The notes under the pieces: generated by a model
Database searches by the model: none
Told to the model about the DNA's origin: nothing
What the model saw: the letters and a program-made list of their open reading frames with translations, nothing else
Assembly (NCBI GenBank): GCA_026705345.1
Contig: JAPPAV010000035.1
Coordinates: 104,386 to 168,385, forward strand
Reading direction: 5' to 3'
DNA length: 64,000 nucleotides
From: Gammaproteobacteria bacterium
GTDB lineage: Bacteria; Pseudomonadota; Gammaproteobacteria; Pseudomonadales; Azotimanducaceae
Position numbers and translations under genes: made by a program
Part shown: positions 59,972 to 64,000 of the stretch, one piece after another
Layout: every line of letters starts with the position of its first letter
Numbering within the stretch: position 1 is the stretch's first letter

Positions 59972-62900
59972 ATGTTTGCCTTTCCCGCGCTAGCGTATCG
60001 GCTGGGAGGCGGCACGCTGGCGGTCTGCTTCGCCGAGATTCGCTCGTCGGTCCGTCGGGTTCGGACGCCAATCTGCATCGCCGTCGCAACAGCCGGCATC
60101 CTCGGAACCCTCCTGCTCACGTCGGAGGCGACCAGCCAGATGGCCCCCCTGGCCGGTGCCTACGCGCCGCGGTTCGTACTCTCGGTCGTGGGGAACTACT
60201 GGCTGTGGCTCTTCCTGCTGGCCGTCGTGTTCCTTGCCTTCGACGCGCGGCAACAGGACGAACGCGCCCGCATCGCCGAGGTTCTCGACGTACGGCCGAT
60301 CTCGAACCTGGCTCTGCTAGGGGGGCGCCTCGCCGGAACGGTGCTCGTGGCTTGGCTGGCCTTCGTCGCTATCGCGGTCTTGATTCAGGCGGGCGGCGCC
60401 ATCAGCCGCATGGTCTACGAGGCGTCGGGCAGCGAGACCACTTCGCTGTCGTCGGCGTTGGCGGTCGTCGTGGAACCGGTGTCCCTCGTCACTTTGTTGA
60501 CGATCGACGCGTTGCCCGCGCTGACCTTCACAGCAGCGCTGGTGGTGTTCCTCACCAGCGTACTCCGGGCCCGTGTGTCGACGATTCTCATCGCGCTGAT
60601 GCTAATCGGAGTCCACGTCTACGCGGTTGCCAGTGCGCCCATGTTTTTGTTGCCGACCGTGTCGTTGGTCACGAGCTACGCCGATTTTGCCTCGGATCTC
60701 GTGCCGACGCTGCCCGACACGAGCGTCCTTCTTCAACGTGCGGCACTCCTGTTGTTCGCAACGGCGTTCTTGATCGGCGGGGCGGCGTGCTACCCCCGCG
60801 ACGACGGTCGTTCTCGGCTGCGACAGGGGATCGCCGCGGCGGTGCTAGCCACCCTGGGCGCGGCGGGAATCGCCGGTGGGGTCGCTCATGCCGCCGGCGA
60901 TCTCGCTGTCCGCGAACAATGGCTGGTCGCGCAGGATGTGGCAGTACAGTACCCCGATCTTCGCCAGGTCCGGGGCGAAGTGCGCATCGATCCCGGCCGC
61001 GAACTGACTCTGGACCTCGAGTTGCGAGTGGCGGCGCTGCCCGGCGAAACGCTAGAGCGCTTGCGCTTCACCCTGAATCCCGGCCTCGCAGTCAGCGCAG
61101 TGCAGATCGGTGGCGCGTCGGTAGCCGCCACCCACGCAAACGGCATCCTCGCGATCAACCTCGCCGAAGCGCTTGGGCCAGACGCCGAACTGACGGTGTC
61201 CCTGCAAGGCGCCGGCATGCCGGACGAGCGCTTCGCCTACCTCGACAGCGCCATAGACTGGCGGCGCTTGCCCGCATCCAACCGGCTTCTTCTGCTCGGA
61301 ACCGAAGGGTTGCTGTTCGACCGGCACTACGTCGCGCTGCCCCCCGGCGCCGTGTGGCTGCCGACTACCGGACCGAACCTTGCGGATCGCCCTCTGGACG
61401 TATTCACCGTGGATCTCTCCGTCCACGTACCCGAGGCTTGGATCGTGGCCGGACCGGGCCGCCGGGAGAGGGTGGCACCGGGTCACTACCGCTTCAGCCC
61501 CGCCGCACCTGTCCCCGAGGTGGGGCTCTTCGCGTCCGGCTTCGAACGACGTGCGGTCGAAACCGAGGACGTCACGCTCGAATTGCTAGTCGCGCCGAAA
61601 CACGCCGGCCAACTCGACGGCTTCGCCGAGGTGATGGACGGCGACGACGGCCTGGTCGCGCGAATCGGTGCCATGTTGAAATCCGCCGCCGAGCGCGGAC
61701 TCGCGTACCCCTTCGGGGCCTTTACCATGGTGGAGGTTCCGTCGCCGCTGCGCGGCTACGGCGGTGGATGGCGAATGGATACCGCCATGTTTCCGCCCGG
61801 ACTGGCATTGCTGCCCGAACACGGCTTCCCGACACGATTCGCGCGGGTCTACCGGGACCGGCGCTACAGCTTCGGCGTCGGCCCGAGCCTGCCGACCGAA
61901 GCGGCGGACCGCAAGCAGGGCATGCTGTGGCGGTTGTTCGCACTCGAAAGCGGGGCCGAAGCGCCGCACCATGCCGTGAACAACGCGTTCCCGGCCGATG
62001 CCCGCGGCCCCGGCGCCGTGGCGGTCGATGCCCTATGTCGCATCCTCGCCGTGCGGACTCTTTGGCGGTTGTACGGTGCCGAGCCGAACGCCCTGTTCGC
62101 AGCGCATCGATTTGCGCGACCGGCCACCGATGACAATCCGCTTCGGCAGTTCGTCTGGGGCGGCGGGCCGGAACGAATGCCGGTCGTTTCGAACGAACCC
62201 CACGTTTGGGAAGCCGCGGAGCGCACTGCGCTAACGGACGTCGCCGGCCTGGAAGATGGGGGGCTCGCCATGGACGTACTGGCGCTGCGCGTGGCCCAGA
62301 CGGCGAAGATCATTGTCGACCGGTATGGCTCCGATCAGGTTGCCGACTTTCTGGTCGCACTTCGCCGACAGAATCCGGGCGCAGGCATCTTGGCGCAGGA
62401 CCTGTCGCGCGCAGGCGCGGAGGTCGGCATGGACCTGGACGGCTTGCTCGGCGATTGGCTGAACGCGACCGACATGCCGGCCTTTCGCGCATCGCCGGTC
62501 GAAGCCTTCAGGGTCGGCGACGACGATGACGGTACGCCGCGCTACCAAGCCCTCGTCAAGGTGCGAAACGACAGGTCGGTCCCCGGCCTCGTGCGGTTCA
62601 CCACCATTAGCGGAAACGCAGCGGGCGGCAACCGGGTTTGGTCGAGCTCGGACCCGTTTCCGGTTCCTGGCGAGTCGGCGATCGAGGTCGGTCTGATATC
62701 CCGGGATCCGCCCGAGGCAATCTGGCTGCGGCCGTACCTGTCGCTGAACCGTGCCGATCAGCAGCTGGCCGCAGGGCAGTTGGACGAAACGGTGCTATAT
62801 GACCGGGAGCCTTTCACCGGGGCACGCCCCAGTGACTGGCGGCCGACCAGTCCGGGCATAGTCGTCGACGATCTCGACGACGGTTTCTCCGTCGATGCGA

Positions 62901-63388
62901 CGACAGAGGCCACGCGCTTCGGCTGGGCACGGGAGCAGGAGTCTGTTCAGACCGACCGGGGCATGCCGGTATATCGCGGGTTTCCCGGGCGGTGGTGGAT
63001 GCGCCAAGCCTTACCGACTGCGTGGGGACGCTACCGGCGAACGGTGGCGCGCGTCGCTTCCGGACAGGGAGATAGTCGTGCCGTGTTCGAGGCCGAACTC
63101 CCGGAAAGTGGCCGATGGGTTCTTCAGTACCATGTGCCGAGCCTGAGTGCAGTGGGTCTCGGCTCGACAACCCGGGGTCCGCACGACGAGCAGGGGATGT
63201 ACCACCTCCAGGTAGTCGCCGGCGAAACCGGGGAGACGGTTGACTTCAACGCAGGCGAGGCAGAGACCGGCTGGAACGAGGTCGACGTCTTCGATCTCCC
63301 CGCAGGCACCGTCGCGGTCTCCGTTTCGAACAACACGACGGGCGCAACGGTCGTTGCCGATGCCATCCGCTGGAACCAACGACCCTGA
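59972..63388 (+). CDS. Large membrane protein: ABC-2-like permease, M1-aminopeptidase-like and golvesin-type domains
   Basis: The first 310 residues have about eight transmembrane helices like an ABC-2 permease, with no ATPase gene nearby. A large soluble region follows with the M1-like front (DVAVQYPDLRQVRGEVRIDP, YPFGAFTMVEVPSPLRGYGG), but I see no HExxH zinc motif where a functional peptidase would have one. The C-terminal 130 residues, ending TGATVVADAIRWNQRP, fit a golvesin/Xly carbohydrate-binding-like domain. Related two-domain ABC-2/M1 fusions exist; this looks like a non-catalytic version with an added binding domain. 1138 residues; starts 80 bases from the divergent outer-membrane gene. 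Confidence 0.7.
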   Translation: MFAFPALAYRLGGGTLAVCFAEIRSSVRRVRTPICIAVATAGILGTLLLTSEATSQMAPLAGAYAPRFVLSVVGNYWLWLFLLAVVFLAFDARQQDERARIAEVLDVRPISNLALLGGRLAGTVLVAWLAFVAIAVLIQAGGAISRMVYEASGSETTSLSSALAVVVEPVSLVTLLTIDALPALTFTAALVVFLTSVLRARVSTILIALMLIGVHVYAVASAPMFLLPTVSLVTSYADFASDLVPTLPDTSVLLQRAALLLFATAFLIGGAACYPRDDGRSRLRQGIAAAVLATLGAAGIAGGVAHAAGDLAVREQWLVAQDVAVQYPDLRQVRGEVRIDPGRELTLDLELRVAALPGETLERLRFTLNPGLAVSAVQIGGASVAATHANGILAINLAEALGPDAELTVSLQGAGMPDERFAYLDSAIDWRRLPASNRLLLLGTEGLLFDRHYVALPPGAVWLPTTGPNLADRPLDVFTVDLSVHVPEAWIVAGPGRRERVAPGHYRFSPAAPVPEVGLFASGFERRAVETEDVTLELLVAPKHAGQLDGFAEVMDGDDGLVARIGAMLKSAAERGLAYPFGAFTMVEVPSPLRGYGGGWRMDTAMFPPGLALLPEHGFPTRFARVYRDRRYSFGVGPSLPTEAADRKQGMLWRLFALESGAEAPHHAVNNAFPADARGPGAVAVDALCRILAVRTLWRLYGAEPNALFAAHRFARPATDDNPLRQFVWGGGPERMPVVSNEPHVWEAAERTALTDVAGLEDGGLAMDVLALRVAQTAKIIVDRYGSDQVADFLVALRRQNPGAGILAQDLSRAGAEVGMDLDGLLGDWLNATDMPAFRASPVEAFRVGDDDDGTPRYQALVKVRNDRSVPGLVRFTTISGNAAGGNRVWSSSDPFPVPGESAIEVGLISRDPPEAIWLRPYLSLNRADQQLAAGQLDETVLYDREPFTGARPSDWRPTSPGIVVDDLDDGFSVDATTEATRFGWAREQESVQTDRGMPVYRGFPGRWWMRQALPTAWGRYRRTVARVASGQGDSRAVFEAELPESGRWVLQYHVPSLSAVGLGSTTRGPHDEQGMYHLQVVAGETGETVDFNAGEAETGWNEVDVFDLPAGTVAVSVSNNTTGATVVADAIRWNQRP

Positions 63389-63389
63389 G

Positions 63390-63497
63390 GTAATCGCGCA
63401 ATTCTTGTTGCGTAAATGAGGAAATGTGGGCTGTCAGGCAATGAGATATATTGCGCGATTACATTGAATCGTGCAATGATCGCGCATATTGCGCAAC
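63390..63497. promoter_or_regulatory. Cluster of inverted repeats before the Fic-like gene
   Basis: GTAATCGCGCAAT (63390-63402) is matched by its exact complement ATTGCGCGATTAC (63450-63462). A tighter pair, ATTGCGCGATT (63450-63460) and AATCGTGCAAT (63467-63477), has one mismatch and a 6-base spacer. A third small palindrome, GCGCATATTGCGC, follows at 63482-63494. The gap is A/T-rich relative to its surroundings. This is a probable operator/promoter region for the downstream gene. Confidence 0.6.
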
Positions 63498-63509
63498 CGT
63501 GCTGAATCG

Positions 63510-64000
63510 ATGCTCGAGAACGAGTTTAGGGAGATCGAAGCCGTCGTCCGTCGTCATCCGAATGGCATTGGCGTGCAAGGCATCGCCCGTGAACTGAACG
63601 CCGAGTTACCACGGCGTACGCTCCAATACCGGCTCGGGCGGCTGGTCGACAACAGACGGCTCGTCCGGGAAGGGCATGGTCGGGCTACCCGCTATCGCGT
63701 ACGCCACATAGACCTCGAAGTCCATGCACAGGCCGGACCGCCGAAGGTAAACGTGAGACTGGAGGTCGTCCCGGGCGACCTGCATCGCCTTCGCGACGAG
63801 CTACGGCAGCGATACCTGACACGTCCCGCCAATCGTCGTACGCCGGTCGGCTATCGGCGGGAGTTTCTGGACAACTACGAACCGAACGTCAGCGCCTACC
63901 TTTCGGCTGAAGAGCGGACGAGACTGCGTGACATGGGGCGGTTGGCGCAGACCTCGGAACCTGCGGGAACCCATGCTCGACGGATCCTCGACCGGATGCT
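63510..64000 (+). CDS. Fic-family protein with N-terminal winged helix (3' partial)
   Basis: The frame is open to the window end (163 codons). The N-terminal 60 residues look like a winged-helix reader (EIEAVVRRHPNGIGVQGIAR, LPRRTLQYRLGRLVDNRRLV). The segment REFLDNYEPNVSAYLSAEER, and PAGTHARRILDRM at the edge, match the stretch just before the Fic core in HTH-Fic proteins, which AMPylate target proteins. The HPFx[D/E]GNG catalytic loop would lie beyond the window. There is no clear ribosome-binding site. The cluster of inverted repeats upstream suggests autoregulation. Confidence 0.75.
   Translation, partial: MLENEFREIEAVVRRHPNGIGVQGIARELNAELPRRTLQYRLGRLVDNRRLVREGHGRATRYRVRHIDLEVHAQAGPPKVNVRLEVVPGDLHRLRDELRQRYLTRPANRRTPVGYRREFLDNYEPNVSAYLSAEERTRLRDMGRLAQTSEPAGTHARRILDRM

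Noticed and set aside
59842..62133. Open frame of 763 codons in another frame over the large membrane protein gene
   Set aside because: Arg/Gly-rich translation without domains; it is a shadow of the 1138-residue frame.

Overview
The window reads as a chromosomal segment of a high-GC gammaproteobacterium. The first 12.7 kb is the conserved block mnmE-mnmG-rsmG-parA-parB followed by a complete F-type ATP synthase operon (atpIBEFHAGDC), a layout common near the replication origin in this class. No ribosomal RNA, dnaA or oriC-like cluster is visible. The rest is accessory: TonB-dependent receptors, a tripartite efflux system, amidohydrolases, serine esterases and oxidoreductases. This suits a free-living or host-associated heterotroph. 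I cannot name a genus from the sequence alone.

Layout. 1-5.6 kb: tRNA modification, 16S rRNA methylation and chromosome partitioning. 5.6-12.7 kb: ATP synthase behind a good sigma70-like promoter. 12.7-17.9 kb: an Oar-like TonB-dependent receptor, a Gfo/Idh/MocA oxidoreductase and a repeat-built coiled-coil protein. 18-25.6 kb: a propeller-M28-PDZ peptidase and a MacA-MacB-TolC-type efflux operon. 25.8-38.6 kb: an ADP-ribosylglycohydrolase, an aspartic-protease-like protein beside a truncated PIN toxin, an SMP-30 lactonase, tRNA-Arg(CCG), and a plus-strand run of hydratase, cupin, amidohydrolase, small membrane protein, D-aminoacylase, esterase, GMC oxidoreductase and a purine/pyrimidine-type permease with a fused cytoplasmic domain. 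38.6-45.6 kb: DUF1330, a beta-RFAP-synthase homologue overlapping a TrpB2-type enzyme, a DUF4143 ATPase, an SDR, an LLM-class oxidoreductase and an SRPBCC protein.

From about 45.6 to 56.5 kb the DNA looks like a recombined island. It is more AT-rich by eye and carries several gene remnants: a yejF fragment, a frameshifted yejA, a glutathione S-transferase scrap and an internally deleted GH32 gene. Between them sit an intact Tat-exported esterase and a complete ECF sigma - FecR - TonB receptor - PhyH locus. After that come an HpcH/HpaI aldolase, an O-acetylhomoserine sulfhydrylase, an outer-membrane barrel, a large ABC-2/M1-like membrane protein without a visible zinc motif, and the start of a Fic-family protein behind a cluster of inverted repeats.

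Two families of short palindromic repeats are scattered between genes, including twice inside the ATP synthase operon. At four genes the repeat itself supplies the TAG stop codon. The best candidate for an undescribed system is the two-gene beta-RFAP-synthase/TrpB2 unit (39.1-41.4 kb). It has no tetrahydromethanopterin or tryptophan genes around it and may make a C-ribosylated aromatic compound. The next best are the two-signal-peptide TonB receptor with an internal ribosome-binding site, and the permease with an apparent RsbW-like ATPase tail.
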